From Meandrina meandrites (Eukaryota > Cnidaria > Anthozoa > Scleractinia > Meandrinidae), in assembly GCA_963693305.1 (NCBI GenBank), contig OY855906.1, positions 18,208,661 through 18,272,660 of the forward strand: a stretch of 64,000 nucleotides of DNA, read 5' to 3'. A model generated the notes under the pieces. The model did not search any database. It was not told the origin of the DNA and saw only the letters and a program-made list of their open reading frames with translations. Of this stretch, positions 35,456 through 46,170 are shown in pieces (positions within the stretch are counted from its first letter, which is position 1; every line of letters starts with the position of its first letter). The position numbers were made by a program, and so were the translations under genes.

Positions 35456-38400
35456 TCAAAGTTCATCCTTAGTAGCACTTCTAGCACAACGAAACATGAT
35501 GTTATCTGAGCCAGCATCAGCCGTGTTACCCATCCTGCGAGGCAAAAAAAATGTGAAAAAATAGTATTCACAAAAAATGTGGTATGATTCCATTTCCACT
35601 TGTGATTGGACATACATGTATGATGGATTTTAGTGGTGGAAATCCCATGGTTTTTTTAATTTTGTTACAATGTGTGGTTCCAGAAAATATCCCTACCCAC
35701 CCCACAGAAGGTCATTGGAAATTCTGAGGGGGTGGGGTCCCAAACGCCAAAATTATCTTCTTCCAAAACAATAATGCTACAATGTGTGGTTCCAAAAATA
35801 TCCCTACCCACCCCTAGAAGGTCATTGGAAATTCTGAGAGGGTTGGGTCCCAAACACCAAAATTATCTTCTTCCAAAACAACAATGTTACAATGTGTGGT
35901 TCCAGAAATATCCCTACCCACCCCCCAGAAGGTCATTGGAAATTCTGAGGCGGTGGGTCCCAAAAGCCAAAATTATCTAAGTAAAGTTAAACTGGAATTT
36001 GTAGACAGGGAGCTCAAACTTGCCAAAAAATATATATTTCCATGGGTGAGGGTTCTGGAACAACACAATTTCCAGTCTTTACATACCTTGTGGTAACAGT
36101 GACTTTATGGTTGTGTTTACCATCAGCTGTGTCTATGTATGATCCACCTCGTAAAACATATTTTGTCTCCCTTCCTTTCTCTTTAAATTCGTCAGACACC
36201 CATTCCCATGCATTACCCAACATATCATACATTCCTATGAGCAAAATGAAACAAATCATGTATATTATTTAAGATCTGGAGTTTTGGGATTTTCAATGTC
36301 AACCTTGAGTGAAGAATTTAATAAACAATCAGTACTAGATCCTAATTGATCTGAAAAAAACAATGCACTTTGTGCAAATATAAGTTACACTGGTCACACT
36401 TAATTGATCCAAATTGATCTCTTACCAAATTTATTCTGAGCAAGAAAAGCATCTACAGGAGCGACTCCAGCATAACCATCCTCCTGAGTGTTCTCATCAG
36501 GAAATTCACCCTGCCAAGCAATAATGGTACAATGTTCAGTGTTACAGTTTGTTTGCTTGGTAATGTGGAATAATAATTTGCCAGGCACTTTCACCAGGGA
36601 ACAAACTCAGCAAAATTATCTTAATCAATAATATTTGAAACCTTACTTATGCTCACAATAGCCACTAAAAATTCTAGGAAAAAGAATTAAAATTCCTATT
36701 CAATTTTAAATGTCTCTTTTAAACCAGCTAACCAAATGTAAAATGTACATAATTACCTGCCAGATGTTCATGCGCTTCTTCTCATAATCTGATCCCCATG
36801 GATATTCCTTCTCTGTTTAAAGCAAAAAAAAACAAATATAGTAAATGTAATTTTTGTAATAAAATAATCTCACATCGAGTTGCTATTTTCAGAACTAGAT
36901 CTGCACTGATAATCAGGGTCTGCACAGCAAGAATTTGAGGTGGGGTGGGGGGGGCAGTGGCAGCTTGAACTTGAACAAATCAGCAATTAACAAACTTGAG
37001 TGTAGTGGAAAGATACATTCTTCTCCAAAATCGGACCTAAATTGTCTAAAGAAATACATTCTTTATGTCTGTCAGTTGAAGGCGAGTCTACTTTGCTAAC
37101 AGTAGTTGTTTAGTTCTGTTTAGGTATTAATTTTGTCCATTACAACCATCAAAAAGAAAACTTTATCACCAGCTTCTGATAATGGATTCACAAATGAATT
37201 TTTTTTCAGTATTCTTTTGTTTCTTTATTTCAATTGTCATGTCTTTCTTCATTACCTGGCACTATTTTTTTTTCGTTTTGCTGTAAAAAAGTGGAGGGGG
37301 GCTCCCTTCCCTCCTACCGCTGCATGGTCCCTGAGATTGATGGAGTTAAGGGAGGGAATTGATGATACCTCAATGTGCAGACCAAAAAAAACTAGAACAA
37401 AATATTTTTCTTTAATTGTGCGAGATGCAGCAACTCATACTCTTATTAATAAAACTTGAAAAAAAAAAAGAGTTTCAGTGTGACTACTCCAACCAAGGCC
37501 ACCCAAGCAAATTATTTGCAAATTGACCTGTAGCATTTGCATGTTGAAACAATAACAATTGTCACAAATGTATTGATTCTGTGGTGTGCAGCTTGCTTGG
37601 ATTTCTTATTTGTCAAAAATTTATTGCTAACATCAAAGATTTTCATTCATTCAATTTGCAAAGAATTTGCTTGGTGGCCTTGGTTAGAGTAGTCGCACTG
37701 TAAAAGAGTGGCAATATTAACATGATCAACTTGAAAAGGAGAATTTCTCACCTTTCAGTCCTCCTCTAGCAGCAAATTCCCACTCAGCTTCAGTCGGCAG
37801 CCTCTTGCCCATCCATTCACAGTATGCCTTAGCATCATTATAACTAATATGTACCGCAGGATATGACATCTTCTCTTTTATTGAAGTACCAGGGCCTCCA
37901 GGCTGGGTATAGCAAACAAAAATCGACAACTCTAGTTAACGGGGGGAGATCAGGGGGACAAACCCAGGGAAATAGGGGGAGCTGAAAGGAAGCAGGAGAG
38001 AAAATGATGGAATAACTATTCATAAGGGAAAAATTTCAAAATTGCATAATATATTTTGAAAATAAACTACGAAAAAACACAGAGTTGAATTGGAAGCCAG
38101 TAAGGAGGGGACAAGAATCAAGAGCAAAACAAACAGAAAGTGGGAAGTTCAGATCCCTCTGTCCTCACCATAATTCTGTTTGAGCATACCATGTAGTGAT
38201 GAGGGTCATTCAAAAAAAATTCTGAGAATTTTCCCAATACTTTTAAATTGTGCACATCATCTGAGTACTCACTACTGTAATTTAAATAACAGTGTTCCTA
38301 ATTATTTTTCAAACTTACTTGTCTCCAGTAGGCCTGTTGTACTGGTAACCACCATGGAGCACCCTTAACGAAATAATTTGAAAAGAAAATTATCAGAGAA

Positions 38401-39497
38401 AAAAAAAACCCTGCGAGTGAAAAAACTTGTACCAAGTCCAGGAAAAATGAGCAGCTCCACACCCCTACCCCCACCCCCAAGACATGAGAATGGCGTACTT
38501 CCCTGCTCCATGGCTGTCCACTACCCCTCCCTTACCCTTACCCTCCTGGCATAACAATCACATGATCCATTGTCATCCCCAGAGCTACTGGTTTTATTTA
38601 TACCAAAAGAAATGAGGGCTCTTGGAACAAGAATGTCACATGACCTGATGAAATGAAAAGGCTATTTTATAAAAATTTTAAATGTGTTGGCATTTCTAAA
38701 GGGATGGTTTTCTTCAACATTAAATTTCTTGTTGTGCAAGTCACAAATCAAACATCTCCAAAAAGAAGAGATCTGGGCGTCAAGACATGGAAGATAGAGG
38801 CCCAAAATTCAAGAGTACGAACACTGTTTTATGTAATATGATTTGTACGATGGTTTCCAACACTGATAACAACTTGGGTTGAAATTAAAATTTCTACCTT
38901 AATTGTCAATAGTTTGGCAAGCAAGCAGGTGACACGAATGTCAAAAATCGTCAACTAGTAGTCTACAGCTTGTAGCTCGATGTACATGTAAATCAACCAA
39001 CTCAGAGCTAAACATTAAAGGACACGCTTTTCAAACATTCGCAGCTTTGAAATTGTGGTAAAGGGAATCCCCTTATTAATGAAATTAAAACTGACGTGTC
39101 ATTCAAGCTGATGAAGAAATTTCAAAACAACCCAACTTACCGGAACGGATTGTGTGATCTTCGATCTGACCTCCTCTGGCACGAAAGTACGAAAGACGAA
39201 ACTCCATCCGAACCTCTCTGCTTCCGTCTTAAATTTCTTAGCACGAACAAACTTTCGAAAATTTTGATTTGTGACGGGATATTTATCGATCACGAACGGT
39301 TTGACCCCGACTGTTTTGGCGGGTAGTTCTCCACGTTTCGTGTCAGCAGACGAGCTACCCATGCGAAATTTACCACCCGATAGCTTAATATCTTCACTGT
39401 ATTCATTACTATCTGCGCACGATACATTTTTACCCCATAAAATGAACAGCAAACAGCACAAAGTACAAGAGACCGGCTTTAACACCCTCTTCGACAT
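35456..39497 (-). CDS. SUMF2: SUMF2-like formylglycine-generating-enzyme paralogue, ER-retained
   Basis: Vertebrate SUMF2 is a catalytically inactive ER paralogue of the sulfatase-activating enzyme SUMF1 and binds and restrains it. Seven exons give 306 residues: 39497-39141, 38363-38319, 37902-37752, 36812-36757, 36510-36426, 36234-36087 and 35534-35456. The start is the first ATG (MSKRVLKP), leading a signal peptide that likely ends near NVSCA. The FGE fold is intact: [56 protein letters not shown] and [12 protein letters not shown]. Where SUMF1 has its active-site cysteines (SYMCHRSYC), this protein reads [11 protein letters not shown], so both are lost, as in SUMF2. [15 protein letters not shown] is also SUMF2-like. 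The C-terminus is a canonical KDEL, where human SUMF2 ends in a variant. All phases close. Confidence 0.94.
35669..36067. mobile_element. MITE of the GGTTCCAGAAAATATCC family with tripled left arm
   Basis: Three head-to-tail copies of a 110-112 bp unit start at 35669, 35781 and 35891, each AATGTGTGGTTCCA...CCCTACCCACCCC. The right end at 36028-36067 reads ATTTCCATGGGTGAGGGTTC then TGGAACAACACA, inverted to the left end. It ends about 20 bp from the donor of SUMF2 exon 36234-36087. Confidence 0.85.
37476..37700. mobile_element. 225-bp MITE with about 50-bp near-perfect TIRs
   Basis: CAGTGTGACTACTCCAACCA starts it and TGGTTAGAGTAGTCGCACTG ends it. The complementarity continues through AAGGCCACCCAAGCAAATT and AATTTGCTTGGTGGCCTT. 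It is non-coding. It lies in the SUMF2 intron between exons 37902-37752 and 36812-36757. Confidence 0.9.
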
Positions 39498-39783
39498 CTT
39501 TTTACAAGGCGTTGCGGGAAGTGACCGCAAGAAAGGAGTCTGGGACTACTAGCGATCGCCGGACGCTTACCTCCCCACCGGGGGGAGGGTTAAGGGGGAG
39601 GGGAGAATAACTGAGGCAAAAAAAGTTTCTTGCTTGTTTGACTGTTTTCTGTTTTCAATGACAACTATTTCAATAAAAGAGTATTTTACCTGATCACTAC
39701 TTTTCCTTCTTTCCACAGTAGATCTAGTGATTTTCCCTCTGCATAATATATATTTGTATTTTGTTTAAAATAATGATATTGTG

Positions 39784-40429
39784 ATGCATCAGTCAATTCC
39801 AGCAGTGCCCATCCCCCCCCCCCCCCCCCGGACAACCCCGGGGCATTTCCTAATGTTGCCCGTCCCGGGGGTGGGGCATTTGCGTACCTCGGGTTGACCC
39901 CCGGGCATTTGGAACGTGGTTTCTCTTTCTTTAGTATTAGTAGGGGGCGTCAGTGGCAAGTAAGGAATTAATCGTCCCAAAACCACACTAAAGCTCGCAA
40001 AAACAGACAATCAACATTAGGCAAGTAATCTTTATTTATCTGGCTTACAGTTTATTGTAATTTAGGAACAAAAGATCTCAAATTCAGCGATTTATGGGGC
40101 ATTACGATCGTTTGAGTCAAACCGAGAAAGACCGTTGCATATCATTAACAAGGCCATCGCTTGGTCTGCCTGTGGAAGGACTAGAGAAGCTCGTGGATGT
40201 TCATGGATATTTTTAAAGGTATATTTTCTGAATTTTAGATATTTCTTCATTGTCAAGAAGCAACAACTTGTATTATATTCTTATATCACCTATCGAGAGA
40301 TTGAAAACAATCAACCCGGGAGCGGGGCATTTGCCCGGTTCCCTCATCCCCACCCCGGGGAATTTACCAAAGAAATGCTAATGCCCGGGGGTAAGCCCGG
40401 GGGGATGAGGGTTGTATTGACTGATGCAT
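39784..40429. mobile_element. 646-bp TIR element with ATGCATCAGTCAAT ends
   Basis: Left ATGCATCAGTCAAT and right ATTGACTGATGCAT are exact inverted repeats. GC-rich subterminal zones with CCCGGGG and GGGGCATTTGC words lie on both sides, around an AT-rich middle. No transposase is visible. Confidence 0.85.
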
Positions 40430-40824
40430 TAATACAGCATATTTTATTTTCCTTTATTTTACTTTTTCTTTCTATAACTTAAATTTCGAGGAAAAATAAA
40501 GTATATGTTTGTATGTATGCATATGTATGTAGGAAATCCTAAAAACAAAGCTTTAGTAAGTTGCAAAACAGAATTTTAGATAAATAACGCTTGCAAGGAA
40601 TGTTGTACGTTGCAATTTTTAATTACTTTGTTTTGAAAGCAAACCAGACCTAAGCCTGCTTTAGCATACAACAAAGGGGAACCAAGACATATAAGATAGT
40701 TAAACTTTAAACACTAATTTTCACACATAAATCAAACATAGAAGTAATTTCAAACTGGATGGCAAAGATAAATAAAGCTAGCTTACGTGTATGCATAGAG
40801 CAACGTCGATGCATCGCATTGTTT

Positions 40825-40910
40825 AAAATGGAACGGAAATTCCGAGGGGTGGGGGTTAAAACTAAAAACCCTTCTGTGTGGAGGCATGGATATTTTCTGG
40901 AACCACACAA
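40825..40910. mobile_element. Half copy of the GGTTCCAGAAAATATCC MITE
   Basis: Only the right part is seen: GGAAATTCCGAGGGGTGGGG through GGATATTTTCTGGAACCACA. Its end is overlapped by the target duplication of the next element. Confidence 0.7.
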
Positions 40911-40914
40911 TACC

Positions 40915-40970
40915 TAATCTCATACCCAGATCTCCCTCTGTCTGGCCGTGGGAGATCTGGGTACGAGATT
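40915..40970. mobile_element. 56-bp micro-foldback with a 10-bp direct duplication
   Basis: AATCTCATACCCAGATCTCC pairs with GGAGATCTGGGTACGAGATT around a very short loop. ACACAATACC lies at 40905-40914 and at 40971-40980. It is inserted at the end of the preceding MITE. Confidence 0.88.
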
Positions 40971-41079
40971 ACACAATACCAGGATACACAAGGGTCAATA
41001 CAGCTACTCACTGTACCAACATCAAAACTGGTCACAAAGAAATTTACTTTAAGCTTTCTTTTGTGGCTGCATACTCTCC

Positions 41080-41163
41080 TGCACAGACGTTTTTGGGCTT
41101 GTCACGCATTCCCCCCCCCCCCCCCCCACATCCCCAAGACGTCTGCATCCGCGCAGGAGGCTA
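41080..41163. mobile_element. 84-bp foldback of the GCAGACG / GGAGGCTA family
   Basis: GCACAGACGTTTTTGGG pairs partly with CCCCAAGACGTCTGC, and the right end is GGAGGCTA. ACTCTCCT lies on both sides (41072-41079 and 41164-41171). The core contains a poly-C run. It resembles 5707-5781. Confidence 0.65.
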
Positions 41164-41507
41164 ACTCTCCTATGGGTGCCCTCCTACATCAAAACTTAGC
41201 AAAACCCCCAAATGCACTTGTTATGATGGTCGTTTGCAAATCTGCTAATTAGATTGATGGTCGACAAGCACAAACGCCACACAGGCTATGTCATCACCAA
41301 TTTTGATTTTTTTTTCCCATATATGACTATAATACAATAAAATATATTGTTGAAACCAAATAACAAAAGGAGAACCTTGCTGGTGGAGAATGATTATAAC
41401 TGAAAGCACTGAAAAGATTGACATTTGCAGAGGTGATGGGATAATTTTCAGAAAGATAGTACAGTAGTCCAGCAGGGTCTACTAGAGTATAACATCTGAT
41501 TTTATTA

Positions 41508-41783
41508 CAAGGTAAAGGTAAAGTCTGCAGTTTCTCCTGGTTTCAGTAGCATGAAGCGACTAGGAGTTTCTATTCCTGCCCCTGGATGAGATTCTAGCTC
41601 ATTGCAGGGTTACCTCAAGCAGTAAATTTGCTGGTACCCATTTATACACCTGGGTGGAGAGAGGCACTATGAGAGTAACGTGTCTTGCTCAAGAACACAA
41701 CGCAGTGCCCTGACCAGGTCTTGAACCTGGTCCGTTTGACCCGGAGTCCAGCACACTAACCATTTAGGCCACCATGCCTCTCA
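41508..41783 (-). mobile_element. tRNA-derived SINE, copy 1
   Basis: On the minus strand a tRNA-like head carries an A-box-like GTGGCCTAAATGGTTAG and a B-box-like GGTTCAAGACC. A body follows with CACCCAGGTGTATAAATGGG, and the element ends in CTTTACCTTTACC. The direct duplication GATTTTATTA lies at 41498-41507 and 41784-41793, as expected for retrotransposition. The B box has diverged, so it is probably inactive. Confidence 0.88.
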
Positions 41784-41874
41784 GATTTTATTATAAAAAG
41801 CACTTTAAAAATACTTTTTAAACAAAAAATAAATAGTGTAAGGTTTCCTTAAAATGTCCCAAGAAAAGTTAAAA

Positions 41875-42163
41875 AGGTAAAGTCTGTATACGAGCCTAGG
41901 GGCCCATCAGGCCGGAGCTTATCCCAGTTTCTGTAGCATGAAGTGACTAGGAGTATTGCTACTCCCCCCTGGATGGGATGCTAGTCCATCGCAGGGTTAC
42001 CCCCAGCAGTAAATTCGCCGGTACCCATTTATACACCTGGGTGGAGAGAGGCACTACGAGAGTAAAGTATCTTGCCCAAGAACACAACGTGCCCCGGCCA
42101 GGGCTCGAACCTGGACCACCCGATCCGGAGTCCAGCAAACTAACCATTAGGCCACCGCGCCGC
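41875..42163 (-). mobile_element. tRNA-derived SINE, copy 2
   Basis: Same family and orientation as 41508-41783 but better preserved: the head GGTGGCCTAATGGTTAG, the B box GGTTCGAGCCC and the GACTTTACCTTT tail are all intact on the minus strand. It could still carry a working pol III promoter. I did not find a clean duplication. Confidence 0.88.
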
Positions 42164-42446
42164 GTTATCACTTAATAAAATATAGATGGCTCAAAGTTTC
42201 AGTGTAGCACCAAAAATGTTTTGGCACCATAAGTTTAAATATTTACTAGCTTTAAAAGACGTGAGTTGGAAGATCTTTTGATGAAACACGCAGATAGTGA
42301 GATGCTGTACTGTGTACTTGATAAAATCTTGTTTTGTACAAGTGATTATCAACTCACTTGATGACTATTGCATTTTCTCATAGCAGAAAGTGTTTATAAA
42401 ATTATAAACCATGTGTATGATTACCATTTACAACTATATAGAAGTC

Positions 42447-45400
42447 CTAGTTTTTGTCATTTTCTGAACTAGCAAACTCACAACTCAACATTTCAAGACG
42501 TAATTGTTCTGGTGTTTTTGCATCAATGTCAAATAACCAGTCATCTATTTCATGTCTTGTGGGATAACTGGACTGAACTCCATGCACTGTCACAGTAACT
42601 GTTGCAATATTTACTGCTCTAGACACCATCTCAGCAAATGAGAGTTGAGGATAACATGACATGTAGAATGCTAAGGCTCCTGTCAAGGCATCGCCAGCAC
42701 CAGTTGTATCAACAACATCTACTTTTGATGTTCTGATGTGTGTAATCACTGGAGCTGAAAAAAATGTGAATGTTCCACAACAACTTTGAGAAATTCTGTT
42801 CACTGAAGCCAAGAAAGTATTACTCAACATCCTATTGATAAGGAAGGACCTCATTTGCATTTACTTTCAACACGCGACTTCAATACTTGCGACTTCAATA
42901 GACCTTGTCAGTTGGCCACCAACTGACGAGGTCTATTGACAAAACTAGTATTGTAGTCCATATGTAAATGTGTGTTAAGAGTAAATGCAAATGAGGTCCT
43001 TCCTTATCAATATGATGTTCCACAACAAAAATCAATTCAAAGATAGTGAAATCGTCATAATTATATACTGCAGTATAAAAGAAAGGCAAAGATCTGTGGT
43101 AATAAAAAGTGCAATGTTTCAGCATGCATCTTCAGGATGTCACTGTCAATTGAAATGTGTAGGTTAGTTCATGCGTTATAAACTCCAATTGTGTGCATGA
43201 GATGACAAAATATGTCTGACAAGAAAAGGTGTAACTATTTGGAAACAAGTCTGGGTGCTAATTGTAACATTGTCAAACATGTGTACCACTGTAACAATGT
43301 TAAGTGTAACATTGTCAACATCACATTTCATTGTCAGATGACCAACTGTTATTTACAGTCCTGTCTATTGTTTTGGCATGTGGTCACTTACAAGAGTTCA
43401 TTCCAGTAAACAACCAGCTCTAGTTATGACCACTTGTTTGAAATCCCAAGGTGGTCACTTACAAGTGCTTTGACTGCATTTTTATTTTGAAATCAAACAC
43501 AATCCACCTTGCTGACCAGGACCAATGTAAACAAACACTGAAACAAATATTTTAATGAACATAACAAGGTTAAAAATCCCATCCTGCAGGAGGTAGACTG
43601 GTTGGCTATTTATAAGCATGATCAAGGAGTTGAACTCGGGACTATCAAGAGCAACACCAGCTACTGGTCAGAATGGGATTTGAACCCATGAACTCAGGAT
43701 TTCCAGTGCTAACTAACAACCTGGCCACACTGCATCCTAAATGAAAAAAAAAACATTTTCAAAGGAACTTACTTTTATGTTCTGAAGTCATTTCCGATGC
43801 AATAGCTCCTTCTGATCCAACAGTCAACACTACATGTGAGGCACCCTGCTGATGAAGTTTAACAATGACTTGTTTAGTTTCTTCAATGTCATTTGCTGAG
43901 ATCCCTGTTAAGCTTTCACCCTCCTCTCTGTTAAGAACTAAAACATCTGTGTTCGTGTAAACAGTTTGTGGTATTGATTCTAGTTTAGGTGAAGGATTAA
44001 ATAATGTTCTGCTCCCTAATTTTTTGCCATATTGTAATGCTGCAGCGGCAATCTTGAGAGGTATTCCCTTGTCACAGACCATGACAGGACAAGATCTAAT
44101 AACAGTTTCTGCAGCCATTATGTCTTCTACAGTGAGATGTCTATTTGCTCCAGCAAGACTGATAAATGCTGGTTCACCAGAACTGTTAACAGCTGCAAGA
44201 GAAATAAAATTTCGATATTGTCAAATGTCCACTAACAGACACCCTGTATGGATGGACATCTCCCGTAAATGGAAACTTTAATTAGTCATGGCCCCAGCAA
44301 CATACAAACACTACATTTTTAATCCCCAAAAGTAGACACCTCTCCAAAGTGGTCCCTGCTTACTTAAAGTTTTACTATAGTATATTAGTAAAAAAACATG
44401 ATGAAAATAACAGATTTTCCCCAAGGAGGTACCTAACAGGGGCATGCCACTGGATAGGACATATTTTTTCCGGGATTTCTTTCTTGAACAGGGTACATTC
44501 TCATCCCCAGAATGCAATGTACCCCTCATTTATTTATTTACTGTTTTATTTTTTTATTGACTAGATTTTAACAAATTAACTGTTGTTAACTCTCTTTTAA
44601 CAATTTAACAAAGTGAATTTGAATCTAGGCAATCAAATTAACCTTTTCTAAAATCCCTTTGCTATTTAAGGGTCTGAACAAAGTGCGAGCCAGCGAGTCA
44701 TGCGAGCAATTCCCGTTTGCTTAAATAACACATTAGTTAGCCTAAATAGCACTTAAGTTAGCCTAAATAACACTCCCATTAGCCTACAGTTAGCTAAGGT
44801 AGCTTGCAGTTAGCTTTTATATTGGGATAAGGGATTTCTGGCTCACACGGTTCACATGGCTCGAGAGTCATGCAAGTAATTCCGGTTAGCCTAAATAACA
44901 CATTGGTTAGCCCAAAAAGCACTCTGGTTAGCCTAAATAGCACTCCGGTTAGCCTACAGTTAGTTTAGGTAGCTTGCGGTTACCGGTAGCTTTTCATTGG
45001 GATTAGGGATTTCTGGCTTGCATGGCTTGCATGGCTCACTGGCTCGCATATTGTATACACTAGTTATAAAAGAGTTTACAACAGTTAATTTGATGGCTAA
45101 ATTTTAACTCCCTTTGTTAAAATCTTGCCAATCAAATCATGTGTCCTCAGAGCCACCTGCCTCTCACGCACTGCAAGGCCCTGTGCTGTGACTAAGAGGG
45201 ACAGGCAGCTCTGGAAACGAAAATGGAACGGGGTATTGATTTCATTTGGAACAATTATAAGATTAGTTCACCCTCTGTACAATCCCCTTGCTCGGCTTGT
45301 GCTGGGGGTGGACCCATGGGAAATACACGTATGTGTACATTGAATGATTGATGCAGTGGTTATGGTGGGGGTGGGGGTATTTCGTAAATTTCCAGAGTAA

Positions 45401-45744
45401 ATTGAACTCAAGGATTAAAGTAAGTCCAACAACACCTTACCTATGCTAGTGATACCTGTCTCTGCTTTATCAGTTACCGAAATAAAATCGGTGTTTACCC
45501 CGAACTTCTCAAAATTCTGTATCGTGTCTTTCCCAAATTGATCGTTACCAATTTTGGTGACCATAGCCGTTTTTGCTCCAAGCTTCTGGGCCATCACACA
45601 CTGATTTGCCGCTTTACCACCAAAGTCTAACTGAAATTTTGTTCCCTTGACTGTCTCATAAAATTTTGGAAAATGAGGAACATAACTTATCATGTCCACA
45701 AAGCACGAGCCGATGACAACAACATCGAACCTGCTGTCCGCCAT
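42447..45744 (-). CDS. RBKS: Ribokinase (PfkB family)
   Basis: Ribokinase phosphorylates D-ribose to ribose-5-phosphate, feeding nucleotide and pentose-phosphate metabolism. Three exons (45744-45441, 44192-43773 and 42754-42447) give 343 residues with closed phases. The first PfkB motif reads FGGKAANQCVMAQKLGAKTA. The second reads DTTGAGDALTGALAF, with catalytic Asp at about residue 263. AVNSSGEPAFISLAGANRHL and VLNREEGESLTG are also typical ribokinase segments. I chose the ATG at 45744 (AACATGG context, MADSRFDVVVIGS), because human ribokinase begins close to this position. An in-frame ATG at 45807 would add 21 basic and hydrophobic residues (MGRKITFQGSLVKT), a possible targeting extension. 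The gene is divergent from PHC, with 426 bp between starts. Confidence 0.96.
42828..43017. mobile_element. 190-bp foldback with nested hairpin
   Basis: AAGGAAGGACCTCATTTGCA at the left pairs with TGCAAATGAGGTCCTTCCTT at the right. A second hairpin, CAATAGACCTTGTCAGTTGG with its complement, sits at 42896-42938. ATGTTCCACAACAA is repeated at about 42769 and 43014 and may be a duplicated target. It lies just upstream of RBKS exon 3. Confidence 0.85.
43556..43736 (-). mobile_element. tRNA-derived SINE of a second family
   Basis: On the minus strand GTGTGGCCAGGTTGTTAGTT (A-box-like) is followed by GGGTTCAAATCCC (B box), then CCGAGTTCAACTCC, TTATAAATAGCCAAC and an end at TTTTTAACCTTGTTATG. The body differs from the SINEs at 41508 and 41875. 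It lies in RBKS intron 2. Confidence 0.75.
44563..45125. mobile_element. 563-bp TIR element containing a 170-bp internal duplication
   Basis: AGATTTTAACAAA at the left and TTTGTTAAAATCT at the right are exact inverted repeats, and AAATTAACTGTTGTTAACTC recurs inverted further in. The inside holds two 170-bp direct units (about 44695 and 44865), each with GAGTCATGC, several GTTAGCCTAAATA words and GGGATTTCTGGCT. It lies in RBKS intron 1. Confidence 0.78.
45147..45213. repeat. 67-bp foldback
   Basis: CAGAGCCACCTGCCTCTC pairs imperfectly with GAGGGACAGGCAGCTCTG. It may be another micro-element, but no target duplication was found. Confidence 0.5.
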
Positions 45745-46170
45745 GTTAGCTCCAAGCAACAAAAAAGTCTTTACCAGGGACCCCTGAAATGTTATTTTTC
45801 TCCCCATCAATCTCTCTTAATTTATTCAAAACTTCCAAAATATTGACACATTTTTGGCTAATGCATTAAAGATATTAGTAAATTTTAATCTTCAAATCAA
45901 GTTTAAAAATAAGTATGGAAAATAATTGGTGTAATTCCGAGAGTCGACTTACTCTACCCAGGGTAAGTTTGAGAAAACAAGTCAACTGTGTTGTTCCATT
46001 GCGGGCTCAGTTACACACATGTCGCCATTTTGATATTTTTCGCTTTTGTGGTCTTCGTGCCTTTTGTCCGTTTTTTCCCGTGGCAGATTTCTTAAGAATG
46101 ACTTTAAGTTGCTGATTACTTAATCCTTCACTGCTAAACACATTACCGATATGTAAGACTTTCAAAAGTA
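45745..46170. promoter_or_regulatory. Divergent promoter region of RBKS and PHC
   Basis: The 426 bp between opposed start codons contain GTCGCCATTTTG, and the RBKS start context AACATGGCGG is also YY1-like. An in-frame stop at 46135-46137 precedes the PHC ATG. There is no TATA box at a convincing distance. Transcription starts cannot be placed from sequence. Confidence 0.55.

Larger units (their letters stand above)
39498..42446. other. Repeat-filled interval between SUMF2 start and RBKS end
   Basis: Upstream flank of SUMF2 followed by a 646-bp TIR element, a half MITE, two micro-foldbacks and two SINEs, all listed separately. I see no gene here. The SUMF2 promoter must lie in the roughly 290 bp between 39498 and 39783. 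Confidence 0.7.

Noticed and set aside
35672..36096. 102- and 70-codon frames with repeated [12 protein letters not shown] peptides
   Set aside because: The repetition follows the 110-bp MITE units, not a coding repeat.
41959..42175. Open frames and possible tRNA genes on both strands
   Set aside because: They are the SINE head and body. The tRNA-like region lacks a full cloverleaf acceptor stem and continues into a SINE body with a CTTTACCTTT tail.
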